Origin: Pseudeuparius sepicola
Taxonomy: Eukaryota; Arthropoda; Insecta; Coleoptera; Anthribidae
Length of the DNA: 64,000 nt
Assembly: GCA_963920635.1 (NCBI GenBank)
Contig: OY987302.1
Location: 29,053,278 to 29,117,277, forward strand
Direction: 5' to 3'
How positions within the stretch are numbered: the first letter of the stretch is position 1; every line of letters begins with the position of its first letter. The translations under genes and the position numbers were made by a program. Below the pieces are notes generated by a model. It worked only from the letters and a program-made list of their open reading frames with translations. It searched no databases and was not told the origin of the DNA. Shown here in pieces: positions 43,086-55,164 of the stretch.

Positions 43086-45145
43086 CAAACGCTAATGGTG
43101 CAACGAAAATTAGTTAATCCAATCCTGATACCAGTGTACTGGGAAGCTCAAGGACACAGAGTTTTGACGGAAGCAGTCTATGATCCAGGTAGGGCTATAA
43201 CTTTGGTTAGGAAGTCTGTTGTGCAAAATTATGTTGATAATGGTAAATATGAGGGAGTTAATCAATCAGATTTGGAAATTTTGGGTTTTATTAATATTTT
43301 AATTACTATTGCTAATATTACGTTGAATTCAAACCTTTACGCTGTAAAGGATACGGCAATACCTTGTGATTGTTTATTAAGTCGTGATTTATTATGCAAT
43401 GATAAAATGAAATTTATACTTCGGGGAGAGAACTTAGATATTGAACCTGTGAAAAGTAGTGAAACCCTTTCAAATGAAATTTCATCTATTTTAAGCATCG
43501 ATTATATAAGCAAAGATGAAACCAACCTTGAAATTAATCCCAACATAGCACCCGAACATAAACAAAAACTTATTGAAATTTTTAATGATTTTTACGTGAA
43601 ACCTGTTCGACCACCATATCCTAAAACTAAGTATGAAATGAAAATTTTAGTACAACCAGGGCATACACCATTTTTCTTTAGACCTGGTCGACTATCTTAC
43701 TCTGAGAACAAAGCGGTAGAGAAACTTATTAATGAGATGGAAGAAAATCATGCTATTCGTAGAAGTGAATCTGAATATATTCCCCTATAGTTCTTACAAA
43801 AAAGAAAACAGGTGAATATCGCTTATGTGTAGACTTTAGGTACTTGAATAAGATATGTTTAAGAGATAATTACCCCCTTCCGTTAATTGATGACTTAATT
43901 GACAAATTGAAGGATAAGAAATATTTTAGCGTATTAGACCTTAAGAGTGATTTTCATCAAGTAGACATTGAACCAAATTCCATAAAATATACTTCATTTG
44001 TAACTTCAATGGGGCAATACGAATTTTTGAAAGCTTTTAGATTTAAGAACAGTCCTTCTGTGTTCACCCGTTATATTAACTTAATTTTTAGAGATCTTAT
44101 TACTGAAGGAAAGCTTTTAATTTATATTGACGACATAATGATAGCGACAGAAACAATTGATGAAACTCTAGAAATTTTGGAAGTTGTGTTTGACAGATTT
44201 GTTGAAAACAAACTCAATTTGAGATTGGATAAATGTTCGTTTCTTAATACACAAATAACTTATTTGGGTTATGTGATTGATGGTGAAAATATCAAGCCAA
44301 GTGACGATCACATTAAGGCTATCAAAAATTTCCCAACACCCAGGAACGCAAAAGAATTGCATAGTTTTATTGGTCTAGCTTCTTATTTTAGAAAATTTGT
44401 CGCAAACTTTGCCGAATTAACACGTCCCTTATATAGCCTTTTACGAAAAAATGCGGTGTTTATCTTTGGACCGGAACAACTTGAATGTTTCAACAAAATT
44501 AAGAATGTTCTTATTTCCCAACCAGTTTTAGCTCTTTACTCGCCTTTGGCAGATACTCAACTTCATTGCGATGCAAGCTCACACGGGTATAGTGGTATTT
44601 TATTGCAGAAGCAGAAAGACAAATTGTTTCACCCTGTATTTTATTATAGCAGGCGCACCATGGAGAGTGAATCCAAGCTGCATAGTTTTGAGTTAGAAAT
44701 GTTGGCAATAATCAATAGTTAGATTTGACAATAATCAATAGTTAGATTTAGAGTTTATTTACAGGGCCTTTCCTTTAAAATCGTGACAGATTGTAACAGC
44801 TTGAATTTAGCACTTAAAAAAAAAGAAATTAATCCTAAAATTATGCGTTGGTCTTTAATATTGCAAAATTATGATTACACAATAGAACATCGCGATAATG
44901 CTAAAATGAAGCATGCAGATGCCCTTAGTAGACATTTTTCACATGTGTTAGTACTTGAGGAGACTAGTTTCGAGATGAACCTAAGTATAAAGCAAACGCA
45001 AGACCAAGATATTTTGAAAATAAAAGAGGAATTAGAAAAAAGTGAGAGTAAAAACTTTGAGTTACGAAATGGTATTGTGTATAGGAAAAATCAGGATAAA
45101 CTTTTGTTTTATGTTCCAAAAAAACATGGAAAATATTGTAGTTAG
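43086..45145 (+). pseudogene. Gypsy C pol: protease, reverse transcriptase, RNase H
   Basis: Frame-matched to gag across its stop. 43095-43790 has a degenerate protease (VYDPGRAITLVRK where DTG or DSG is expected) and the RT N-terminus. A break near 43783 leads to 43844-44722 with LCVDFRYLNK (partly upstream), LIYIDDIMIATE (YIDD intact), then RNase H residues LHCDASSHGYSG and FELEMLAI. A 22-bp tandem duplication (44708-44752) plus a further base change then breaks RNase H; the remainder is at 44783-45145 (IVTDCNSLNLAL, KHADALSRH). Confidence 0.85.
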
Positions 45146-46211
45146 AAGTGGTCATGATGAAATGGGGCATATTGGTGTGGAAAAATGTGTTGAATTTATA
45201 AGGCAAACTTACTGGTTCCCCAAGATGAGAGAAAAAGTGAAGCAGTATGTAAACGATTGTCTTAAATGTATTGTTTTTAGTTCAGATAGTGGTAAGCAAA
45301 CTGGATTTCTCCATAGAATTCCTAAAACTACTTCACCATTTCATAGAATACACGTTGACCATTGTGGCTCACTTGAGAAGTCTTCAAAACAAAACAAGCA
45401 CATATTTGGGGTGATCGATGCTTTCACTAAATTTATAAGACTTTATCCTTGCAAATCAACAGGAACGGAGGAAATTTTAAAATACCTTAAACATTACTTT
45501 GAAACTTATAGCAGGCCCTTACGAGTTATTTCAGATAGAGGAACAGCTTTTAGTTCTAAACTTTTCACCGATTTCATGAAAAATAATGTTTGTCATGTAC
45601 AAGTAGCTACTGGTGTTCCTAGAGCTAACGGCCAAGTAGAACGGCTCAATAGAACCATTATTCCTATGATATCAAAACTAGTTGATGCTCCTAAAAAATG
45701 GGATGAGGTTTTACCAAACGTAGAGTTCGCTATCAATAATACAATAAATAAATCAATGGGACAGGTTCCGTCTGTACTATTATTTGGAGTACGACAATTA
45801 GGTACAATTGGGGATTCAATGAAAAATTTCTTAGAGTCTCTTAGTGATTCAGGATGTTTAGATGAAAATCGAGATCTTGAAAGATTAAGGCAAGAAGCCG
45901 GAGAAAAAATTCAACAAAATCAAAGTTATAATGAGGAAAACTACAATCGTAGACACAAGAAAGCTACAGAATTTATGATCGGGGATTATGTTATGATACC
46001 TAATGTTGATGTAACACCCGGTATTAACAAACTGCAACTGCCAAAGTATAAAGAACCTTATGTAATCAAGAAAATATTACCCCACGACCGATATGTGATC
46101 ACAGACTTAGAAGGTTTTCAAATTACACAGAGACCTTTTGAAGGAATCTTTGATAGTTCTCGAATTAGACTTTGGGGTACAGAGCAAACCCAACAACCTG
46201 AGTATGACTGA
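45110..46211 (+). pseudogene. Gypsy C integrase
   Basis: After a break near 45125, the frame carries the H-H-C-C finger (RSGHDEMGHIG ... CLKC). The D,D-35-E core follows: HVDHCGS, VISDRGTAFSS and NGQVERLNRTI, all intact. The C-terminal segment FMIGDYVMIPNVDV and an Arg/Trp tail end at a natural stop (46209-46211). Upstream breaks disconnect it from the rest of pol. Confidence 0.85.
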
Positions 46212-46439
46212 TTGGTTCTTATCATAACCAATCCATATTGAGATTTTTAGTATTACCGATTATGACTAATTATAAACTTATGACTTTGTAACTTGATGTG
46301 GACCCTTATGTTTATCCCACTTATGTATTTGCTTAGGAAATTATTGTATCCTTATGTTTACCTTATTTAGGTGTACTTAGTAAATTTTAGAATCTAACTT
46401 TTTTCACTGATGTTGTTAACTTCTGGAATGTTATTTATG

Positions 46440-46756
46440 TCACTTATGTTGTTACAATTATGAGCATGGTTGATTGAGGCCAATCAACATGTCAGATATG
46501 GCCGAGCTGTAAGACGAATTCGAAAATTCAAATTTCGCGCCTTATTATGCGCATCGGAAATGTTAAAGAGAGTAAGGTTAGGTGATTCGAATGTCAAGAG
46601 AATTTTGATGGAATAAACGCTGAACGTTTGAACAATGAAATCGTGTATTATTTTTATGAAAAACGGCCCATCCTACAATACGAAGAAAATTTATAAAAAA
46701 AAGTGGCTCAGCGAGGTTAATTTAGTAGGAATCCACTTTTTTCTCGAAGAGAATCC
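46440..46756 (+). repeat. Putative 3' LTR of Gypsy C with tRNA-like A/B boxes
   Basis: After non-coding DNA (46212-46440), TTGATTGAGGCCAATCAA forms a short palindrome. TGTCAGATATGGCCGAGCTG then fits an LTR start (TG) and contains TGGCCGAGCTG (46499-46509), matching the pol III A-box. GATTCGAATGT (46584-46594) approximates the B-box. The right side has AAAAAAGTGG inverted as CCACTTTTTT (about 46698-46740). Without the 5' LTR the boundaries cannot be confirmed. Confidence 0.4.
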
Positions 46757-48142
46757 GACTGTTCAGCTTCGATTATGATTCACTCTGAATGTTAAGTTCA
46801 AACTGCGTCTTCAGTGGCTTACGCTCAAAACGAGGCTTGTGGTAGTGCGGGGCGAGGCTAGGGCTTCCTCCGGTCCTTGTCTGCTCGTGTAGGCGCTGCT
46901 GTTGTTGTGGCTAGCAAAACTCAGGGGTTTTTCGCCGAAGTAGAGCTGACCAGGAGTGCACACCTATGCCTAAGCAACTTCCGTTATGTTGTTCGTCGTC
47001 AGTAAGCTGTCGTCGTAGCGTCTTCAGAGATGGTGTTGCAAGCGTGAACAGATCAGAAAGAAAGTAGCATTAGACAAGGTCTAATCCTTTTTCAAAAATT
47101 TATAAACCAATAGGTTACGATTAATATTTAAAATTGAATTATGATACTAAAGATTTTTAATGTAGGCAATTAATGATGAAAATTAAATGTTTAGAACTAA
47201 ACTAAACTATTGGGAACTATGCATAGTTTTTAAATTTTTAGATAAGATAGATCAACTGACCGGAATAGCAAAGAGCTTTATATTTAATTAAAAGAAAAAA
47301 TTTCGAGAATGCTCCAGCCTGAATTTTGAAATTTAAGAAATTTTAAATTAAATTTAACGCAAAAAGCCCATTTGAGACTTGAACGGTAAAATACAAAGTC
47401 TAAGAAAGCTGATAAAACTGCATTCAATACGAATTTACTAGAAAACTGAATTTATCGGTGTCAGATTTATTTGAGTGGCCCGGTATCACCGAATCGAGAC
47501 TTAACCCGAAAGAAAGAAAGGTAACGTGTGACTAATGTGACCCAAAAATTTAAAAAAACCTCACAAAAGGAAACAGACAGCAATTGGTGGTTGTCAAAGA
47601 AAGACAGTACTATATATTTCTGAATAAGATGGCCGAGGCCTTGAACGAAATAAGTCCCTCAAAAAAAATATAGCACGTCAAAAAAAAAAAACGCTACAGG
47701 TAAAGTCGCTGAATTTAAGCAAAAATCAAAAGAAATTACTTACCTGTAGGGCCCTTCCGACGAATCAACCCACCTTTTGCTAGCAGCTGTGTCCCCGTTT
47801 CATACGCCACACAGCGAAAAAATGCCTGGTGCAAAAGCCGTTGCCTTTCGACGCCGTGCACATGCAAAGATAAAAAACCAAAAATATTAGCCACAACTAT
47901 CAAAACCTAAATACAAAAAACCCAAATACAAAACCACTCAAATAATCCATCGATGGCGATAATTGGACTTGATAAAAATCGAAAAGATTCAACATTTAAA
48001 AGATATTTTGACTGAGTTTTCTCTATGAACTGAATTCAATGGATGCGGGGAGCAAACTGAAACTGCCGTTGGCGCGGGTCCTGGGCGGCACCAAAAATCA
48101 TCCGACTGCATTCGACCAATTGAGTGTTAGCATGAAACGTAT
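46757..48142 (-). repeat. Antisense, diverged relative of Gypsy A LTR, part 1
   Basis: Starting GACTGTTCAGCTTCGATTAT, this is the reverse complement of the Gypsy A LTR from near 18062 back to about 16690, with many substitutions and small indels. The terminal 290 bp of the LTR are missing at this side, where it abuts Gypsy C. It is cut at about 48142 by Gypsy B and resumes at 55165. The splice-donor hairpin is retained with paired changes (47692-47755). Confidence 0.82.
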
Positions 48143-49189
48143 TGTTACGTTTTATACATAATGATTAATTATTTTAATTGTCAGCAGGTTGTAATTTTCA
48201 ACACGTACCGTTTCTAAGGTTTTTGTTGTTTGTTTAAAAAGAGAAATATATTAGTTTCTTTTTTAAGTCGTTTTTGACGTAAGTTTTGCGGCAGTAATAA
48301 CTTTATATAGTATCGCTGAGGAGGATCTAAGGCTGCAAAACTTCATTGGAGAGCCTTTAGGGTATTTTCGTGGCGATTCTCCAAGAAACTCCAGTAAGGA
48401 GGAGAATAAAATACGTCTCTTCAAGGTAGTCAAACCCTCTTCTATTTATGGTTTATTGGTGATAGTAAGAGGTAAGTTCTGTACTTTTATCGATATATTA
48501 TCGATTTCAGAAAATATATCGTTTTAGAGTTGTCTTTCTCGCAAGCACGGCTTCTTCAGAAAAGTGCTACCCTCTTCTATTTATGGTGGTGATAGTAAGA
48601 GGTAAGTTATGATCCTTTCTTTTGATTTGTACTTCAGAAAACACATTATTTTAGGGTTATTGGTTATCTTCTTATTTTCTTCCATTCTTCTGCATCGGGA
48701 GCTACTTCTTCCCCGCTGCCTAGTGCCTCAGTTATCCAGGAATACTGTTGGTGAAAAGATCTGAAATGTCCGATGGAACTTTGTGGTTGGGTGTGACAAT
48801 CGATGACAGGTGGACCTGACACGGGTGTAGTATTCAATCTCTTGGAGGAGCTCTACTACAGCATTCTCCAGTGGTCGGCAAGTATTCATTGAGGGTGAAA
48901 CTGGGAGTTGGGTGTTAAAGCATACAGCTGTGCTGTGCCATCGTCAGTATTTATACGTCCTTATTAACTAATTTATCATCTGATGTAAAGAATTTGATGT
49001 GCTTAAACTTGTTTCCTTCCGAAAGATATTTAGGGGTTTCTTATCGATTTTGGTAGATTAGTACCTAGTATGGCTTTGGCGTATCATAAACCCCTTGGCG
49101 CCCAGTAATAAAATATTCTTATCTTGAACTTTGGAGAACCCACTCCGACTCCTACTGAGTATAGTCGAAGGCCATACAAAGCTGTAACA
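48143..49189 (+). repeat. 5' LTR of Gypsy B
   Basis: 1047 bp. Relative to the 3' LTR it lacks one segment of about 50 bp near 48565 and one of about 180 bp near 49010; otherwise only about eight substitutions were noted. It contains two copies of CCTCTTCTATTTATGG...AGTAAGAGGTAAGTT (about 48430 and 48572), each ending in a consensus splice donor. Confidence 0.88.
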
Positions 49190-49375
49190 TATATTTGAAG
49201 CCCGCAACGTGGGGCCTTTTTTTTGAATATCATTGTGTATATATAAGGCATTTATCTTTAAGATTATTTTTTTCTTTATATGTATTGCGTTAGTGATCTC
49301 TCTATATACATATACATTTTTTAAAGTGAGTTTGATACTGACAATCGCCAGTTTATTTCCCTTTATTTTACCAAC

Positions 49376-50680
49376 ATGGATTTCTTACAACTAAGTCGAG
49401 ATGAGTTAGAGTACGAATTAAAAGTTAGAGGGGTTCAGAAAACGGCAGGTGAAACGTGTCGTACCATGCGTTCTAAATTAAAAGATTTGACTGTAGGGGA
49501 GAGCTTTGGCGAAATTATTAAAGATGTTTCGTTTACTCCGGATATTGATCAAGAAATTAATATATGTGGCAACAAAGTGTTAGAGTTGGCTAATTTCGTA
49601 GATTCTTCAGAAAATCTTACACTTGCAAGTGACGATTCGTTTTATGTAGAAACAAAACTTCTACATTTGTACAGCAGGTTGGGGAGGCTTGAGATTGAAA
49701 ATGAAGATGTTGATTCCGCTATGAAATCTACTTTAATTCAAAAGCTAGTTGCTGTTGAAAACCAGTTGGATGAAAGATTAAGGGTAAAATCAAGGTCTGT
49801 GAGTGGGAACAGGTCAGTTTCGATTGTTAGTCCACCACCAACTATTGCACCTGTGCAGGATATTACCCAAGTTCATAATACCAAAGGTACTTCAGTTCAT
49901 AAATGGGATCTTTTCTTTTCGGGAGAACGAAATAACTTAAGTGTTAATGCTTTTATAGATCGCATTGAAGAACTCAAGGTAGCTCGTGGTACCTCAGATA
50001 TACAGTTATTTAATTCTGTTACAGATTTGCTTAAAGGGAAAGCTCTTATCTGGTGTAGGTCGGTGAGGACTCGTATTTCAAATTGGAATGAGTTTTTGGT
50101 GGAATTGCGAAAAGAATTTTTACCATTAGATTATGAAACAGATCTTTGGCAAGAAATTAGGGCTAGAGTTCAAGGACCTTCTGAAAGGGTAGGTGAGTAC
50201 TTTGCCTGTATGATTAACTTATTTAGACGCCTTCCTGAGAGACTATCTGATCGGGAGCAGCTGAAGGTTTTACAGCGAAATATTTCCCCTTATTACATCC
50301 ATGGCTTAAGTCTTCAGAATATCGGTTCAGTGGAAGAACTTTTGACTTTTTGTAAACAATTAGAGGCTTCTCGTGATTTAGCCTCCAGATTTAAATACAG
50401 TACAAGTAAAGTCTGCTACTTAGAACCCGATCTTGCTTATCATGAAGGGAAATTGAGTCAAAAGTCGAGTCAAAATTTCCATTTACCTGGTGATTTGACT
50501 AGTAAGGCAATTGATGTCTCGGCGCTTGCTTGTTGGAACTGTGGGCAGGAGGGACATAGTTTTTTAAAATGTAATTCACTTAGGAAAAAACAATTCTGTT
50601 TCCGTTGTGGTAAAGCCGACGTTACTAAGTATACATGTCCTTCTTGCAATCCAAAAAATGGAAACAAAGATCGTCGGTAA
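49376..50680 (+). CDS. Gypsy B gag
   Basis: 434 codons from ATG 49376. The N-terminal LSRDELEYELKVRGVQKTAG parallels the SAP-like start of Gypsy A gag. A capsid-like centre (ALIWCRSVRTRISNWNEFLV ... FLPLDYETDLWQEIRARVQG) aligns with family A (WTWYVNNRSRVRNWLELCTK). The zinc knuckle CWNCGQEGHSFLKC and a second CFRCGKADVTKYTCPSC close the protein. Intact; it could act in trans. Confidence 0.9.
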   Translation: MDFLQLSRDELEYELKVRGVQKTAGETCRTMRSKLKDLTVGESFGEIIKDVSFTPDIDQEINICGNKVLELANFVDSSENLTLASDDSFYVETKLLHLYSRLGRLEIENEDVDSAMKSTLIQKLVAVENQLDERLRVKSRSVSGNRSVSIVSPPPTIAPVQDITQVHNTKGTSVHKWDLFFSGERNNLSVNAFIDRIEELKVARGTSDIQLFNSVTDLLKGKALIWCRSVRTRISNWNEFLVELRKEFLPLDYETDLWQEIRARVQGPSERVGEYFACMINLFRRLPERLSDREQLKVLQRNISPYYIHGLSLQNIGSVEELLTFCKQLEASRDLASRFKYSTSKVCYLEPDLAYHEGKLSQKSSQNFHLPGDLTSKAIDVSALACWNCGQEGHSFLKCNSLRKKQFCFRCGKADVTKYTCPSCNPKNGNKDRR

Positions 50681-52949
50681 ACCGGGAGGCGATCTCTATT
50701 TTCATTCCATCTAAAAGGCCGGTGAACGAGTCCTGGGACTCTTGGAAATGTTTTGTTAGGGGTCAATATCAGAGAGCTCGTCTTTTGTAACATTTTTGTT
50801 TCTAGGTCTGTTGACCCTCGTCCCTATCTTCAGGTGTCGATTTATGGGGTCAAAGTTGTTGGGTTGTTAGATAGCGGCTGTACACAGACCTGTATAGGAC
50901 ATTCAGGGTAGAAAAAGCTTCCAGAGTTGAATTTGCATTTAGAAACGTTTTCTTTTGATGTCACTTTAGCAGATGGCGCCAGGTGTGAAGTGTTAGGTGT
51001 AGCTAATTTTCCTATAGAATTAAGAGGTAGGACTAGGCTCGTTAAGTGTGGTGGTTTTAGACTTAAAAGACAATATAATTTTAGGAATAGATTTTTGGCG
51101 AGATATGGATCTAGTAACTCATTTTGGAAGTAATTCCTGGGAATTTAAAACAGTTGAGGTAGCTAGTGTTCAGGTTGAGCCGTCTATAGAAGGAATTATA
51201 ACTTTAACTTCAGAACAGAAAGAAATTCTCGAAAATTTGTTGTCAAAATTCTTTCTTAAAATGAACACTGATCTTGGTTGCGCTAAAGGGGTGCATCATG
51301 TCATCGATACAGGTGATAGCTCACCAATTAAGCAGAGATATTACAGAGTTTCCCCCTATATACAAAAGTTGATCCATGAAGTTGACAAGATGTTGAAGTT
51401 AGGAGTAATCGAGCCATCTAATTCTCCGTGGAGCTCACCAGTAGTGTTAGTTCAGAAAGGTTCGGGGGAATATAGATTTTGTGTTGATTTTCGTCAGATA
51501 AATAAGATCACTCGGCATGATGTGTATCCTTTGCCATATATCAGTAGCATCCTCGATCGTCTTCGAAATGCTAAGTTTATTTCTTCCATCGACCTAAAAA
51601 GTGCTTATTGGCAAATTCCTTTGGATGCCAAAAGTAAGGCAAAAACAGCTTTTACTATACCTGGACGTGGGCTTTACCAATTCACACGAATGCCATTTGG
51701 ACTCCATAATGCTCCGGCAACTTGGCAGCGATTTGTTGATAACATTTTAGGTGAACTGGAGGGATCTGTTTTTGTATATTTAGATGACATTATTGTCACA
51801 AGTCCTACTTTTAATTTACACATTCAAGTGATTGAAATGGTACTTTCCAGGTTGTTAGAAGCTGGTTTAACTATCAACAAAGACAAGTGCCAGTTTGTTA
51901 AAAGTGAATTAAAATATTTAGGATACGTGGTTACCGCTAATGGTTTACACACCGATCCATCTAAGATAGAGTGTATGGTCAATTATCCTACTCCAAAGAA
52001 TGTAAAAGAAGTTAGGAGATTTATAGGTATGGTCAGTTGGTATCGTTCTTTTAAAAAAAAATTTGCTGCCAGATTATCTCCTTTGACGAAACTCACCAGA
52101 AAGAATCAACAATTTATATGGTCGCCAGCGAGTGAAACATCATTCCAAGATATAAAACAATGTTTAGTTTCGAGTCCAGTTCTTACATGTCCAGATTTTT
52201 CTAAAGAATTTATTCTGCAGACAGATGCATCACAAGTTGGGTTGGGTTGTGTCCTCTGTCAAAAGTTCGAAGATGGAGAAAAGGTTATATCTTACGCCAG
52301 CAGAATGCTGACACTACAGGAAGCTAAGTTTTCGACCACAGAGTTGGAATGTCTTGCCGTGGTTTGGGGAATTGAAAAATTTAGACCATATATCGAAGGA
52401 GTTAAGTTTTCAGTTATTACAGATCATTCATCATTGTTGTGGCTACATAAACTGCAGAATCCCTCAGGACGTTTGGCCAGGTGGGCCCTTCGCCTTCAGA
52501 GTTACGACTTTACACTCACTCATCGTAAGGGATCTTCTCATGTCGTTCCTGATGCCCTTTCCAGAGCTTTGGTTGCTTACGTTGATGTTACACCTGAAGA
52601 TTGCGATAACTGGTATACCTTGCTCCGTTCTAATATAAAAAGTTCCCCAGATAAGAATCCGAAATTTCGAGTTACTGACAATAAGATATACAAGTTTATC
52701 AATTATGGTCGACCTACTTTGAATAATGAATATGATTGGAAATTAATATTACATAAGAGCGTCCGTAAATCTGCTTTGGTGGAGTGTCATGACGAACCTC
52801 ATGCAGGTCATTTAGGGTTCTTTAAGACAAAGAAGCGGGTGTGTGGTATTTTTGGCCTGGAATGTCGTCAGATATTCTACGTTACGTGCGTAATTGTGAA
52901 GTTTGTAAATCTCAAAAACGAGAATAGAAAGCACCACATGGTGTTATGA
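50681..52949 (+). pseudogene. Gypsy B pol: protease, reverse transcriptase, RNase H, start of integrase
   Basis: The protease has a normal LLDSGCTQTCIG (about 50862-50897), then an in-frame TAG (50909-50911) and a frameshift near 51050. The RT follows with WSSPVVLVQKGSGEYRFC, LKSAYWQIPL, MPFGLHNAPATWQR and an intact YLDD (about 51778-51789). RNase H has LQTDASQVGLGCVL, TELECLAVVWGIEKF, TDHSSLLWLH and PDALSRA. The integrase zinc finger starts (CHDEPHAGHLGFF), but the frame shifts near 52830 and ends at 52949. Confidence 0.9.
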
Positions 52950-53844
52950 GTAGCAGAGTAATTTCGAAACCATGGGAAGTCATTAGCACAGATCTCATTG
53001 GTCCGTTACCGTTGTCACATAAAAAGAATAGATTTATTTTGGTGGTGTGTGTGGTGCACTCCTTTGCACTAAATTTTGCCTACTGTTTCCTTTGAGAACT
53101 GCTTTGAATGGTTTAGTAACAAAACATTTGGAAGAAGACATTTTTATGATATATGGGGTCCCCGAAAGAATAATTTGCGACAATGGCAGACAGTATGTGT
53201 CTAAACTATTTCGAAATATGTGTGCCTCATATGATTGTAAAATTATTTTTAATGCTCAGTACAGTCCTTCAGCAAATCCCACCGAACGGGTGAATAGGGT
53301 TGTGAAAACGATAGTTCGGTCATATATCTCGAAGGAACAACGGAAATGGGATGTTGCCCTTCCTAAAATAGGTTTTGCACTTCGAACTGCGACACATGAA
53401 GTTACTGGGTATAGCCCTGCTTATTTAAATTTTGGAAGAGAGTTGATTATTTCTGGAAAAATGCATAGAAGAGACCAACAGCATGCAGTCGATGATCTGT
53501 TAGAATTTGAAGACCGATCACAATTAGCCTCTCACGTTAAAGAAGTGCAGGAAGTATTTTCAGACGTTAGAGCACGTTTACAACGGGCTTATCGAAATAG
53601 TGCTGCTCGCTATAATCTTCGTAGGAGACCTTTATCGTTAGATGTTGGGCAGGTCGTTTGGAAAAGGAACTACACACTATCTGATGTGGCCGATTTTTAC
53701 GCAGCAAAATTAGCTCCAAAATTTATAAAGTGTAGGGTTCTCAAAAAACTTTCTACCATGTATACGAGTTGGCGGACTTCGAGTCTGGTCATTCATTGGG
53801 ATCATGGCATATTAAAGATATCAAGATGGATTAAACTGGCCTAA
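52950..53844 (+). pseudogene. Gypsy B integrase core and C-terminus
   Basis: The first catalytic aspartate region (STDLIGPLP, about 52983-53010) is in a different frame from the rest. From about 53090 the frame carries IYGVPERIICDNGRQYVSKL and NPTERVNRVV, the second Asp and the Glu of D,D-35-E. A GPY/F-like tail (LDVGQVVWKRNYTLSD, AKLAPKFIKCRV) ends at 53844 after a final frame change that replaces the expected C-terminus. Confidence 0.85.
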
Positions 53845-53896
53845 GCAAGATCACTATTTTTCTTTTTTTTTTCTTTTTGTTATTAACTGAGGAGAA

Positions 53897-55164
53897 TGTT
53901 ACGTTTTATACATAATGATTAGTTATTTTAATTGTCAGCAGGTTGTAATTTTCAACACGTACCGTTTCTAAGGTTTTCGTTGTTTGTTTAAAAAGAGAAA
54001 TATATTAGTTTCTTTTTTAAGTCGTTTTTGACGTAAGTTTTGCGGCAGTAATAACTTTATATAGTATCGCTGAGGCGGATCTAAGGCTGCAAAACTTCAT
54101 TGGAGAGCCTTTAGGGTATTTTCGTGGCGATTCTCCAAGAAACTCCAGTAAGGAGGATAATAAAATACGTCTCTTCAAGGTAGTCAAACCCTCTTCTATT
54201 TATGGTTTATTGGTGATAGTAAGAGGTAAGTTCTGTACTTTTATCGATATATTATCGATTTCAGAAAATATATCGTTTTAGAGTTGTCTTTCTCGCAAGC
54301 ACGGCTTCTTCAGAAAAGTGCTACAGCGACGTAGCGACGTCCCTCTCAAAGAGTTAGACCCTCTTCTATTTATGGTTTATTGGTGATAGTAAGAGGTAAG
54401 TTATGATCCTTTCTTTTGATTTGTACTTCAGAAAACACATTATTGTAGGGTTATTGGTTATCTTCTTATTTTCTTCCATTCTTCTGCATCGGGAGCTACT
54501 TCTTCCCTGCTGCCTAGTGCCTCAGTTATCCAGGAATACTGTTGGTGAAAAGATCTGAAATGTCCGATGGAACTTTGTGGTTGGGTGTGACAATCGATGA
54601 CAGGTGGACCTGACACGGGTGTAGTATTCAATCTCTTGGAGGAGCTCTACTACAGCATTCTCCAGTGGTCGGCAAGTATTCATTGAGGGTGAAACTGGGA
54701 GTTGGGTGTTAAAGCATACAGCTGCGCTGTGCCATCGTCAGTATTTATACGTCCTTATTAACTAATTTATCATCTGATGTAAAGAATTTGATGTGCTTAA
54801 ACTTAGTTTAATATTTAATATTAGAATATTAGTCAGGGTTTCTAGAATTGGTAATATATTATCACCGCTTCAGAAATTATAATATTCTCGAGACTTTGAC
54901 TAAGATCAATAGTTTTTATGTTTAATGTCCATTAACTTGTTAAATGCCTAATATATCGATGTCATGTGATTATGATAACAACGTTTGTTTCCTTCCGAAA
55001 GATATTTAGGGGTTTCTTATCGATTTTGGTAGATTAGTACCTAGTATGGCTTTGGCGTATCATAAACCCCTTGGCGCCCAGTAATAAAATATTCTTATCT
55101 TGAACTTTGGAGAACCCACTCTCGACTCCTACTGAGTAGTCGAAGGCCATACAAAGCTGTAACA
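53897..55164 (+). repeat. 3' LTR of Gypsy B
   Basis: 1268 bp, longer than the 5' LTR because it keeps two segments missing there. The donor-bearing modules are at about 54188-54232 and 54358-54404. Just upstream, 53845-53896 holds T-runs and the purine tract CTGAGGAGAA. Confidence 0.9.

Larger units (their letters stand above)
41894..46750 (+). mobile_element. Truncated Gypsy-superfamily element, family C
   Basis: gag, protease-RT, RNase H and integrase are present in order, but no 5' LTR or primer-binding site exists between the ATPase stop (41893) and gag (41991). A putative 3' LTR lies at about 46490-46700. Pol has at least four frame breaks. Sequence is distinct from families A and B: YIDD in RT, two CCHC knuckles, no SAP-like N-terminus. 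Confidence 0.85.
48143..55164 (+). mobile_element. Gypsy-superfamily LTR retrotransposon, family B
   Basis: LTRs at 48143-49189 and 53897-55164 begin TGTTAC and end GTAACA. A primer-binding site, GAAGCCCGCAACGTGGGGCC, follows the 5' LTR and GAGGAGAA precedes the 3' LTR. The host site is the antisense LTR; TATT occurs on both sides (48140-48143 and 55165-55168), with one T shared with the LTR end. Gag and pol are recognisably related to family A. Pol has one in-frame stop and at least three frameshifts. Confidence 0.9.

Noticed and set aside
46480..46600. A tRNA gene
   Set aside because: A- and B-box-like motifs are present, but no acceptor stem or cloverleaf pairing could be drawn; kept only as a finding about the LTR.
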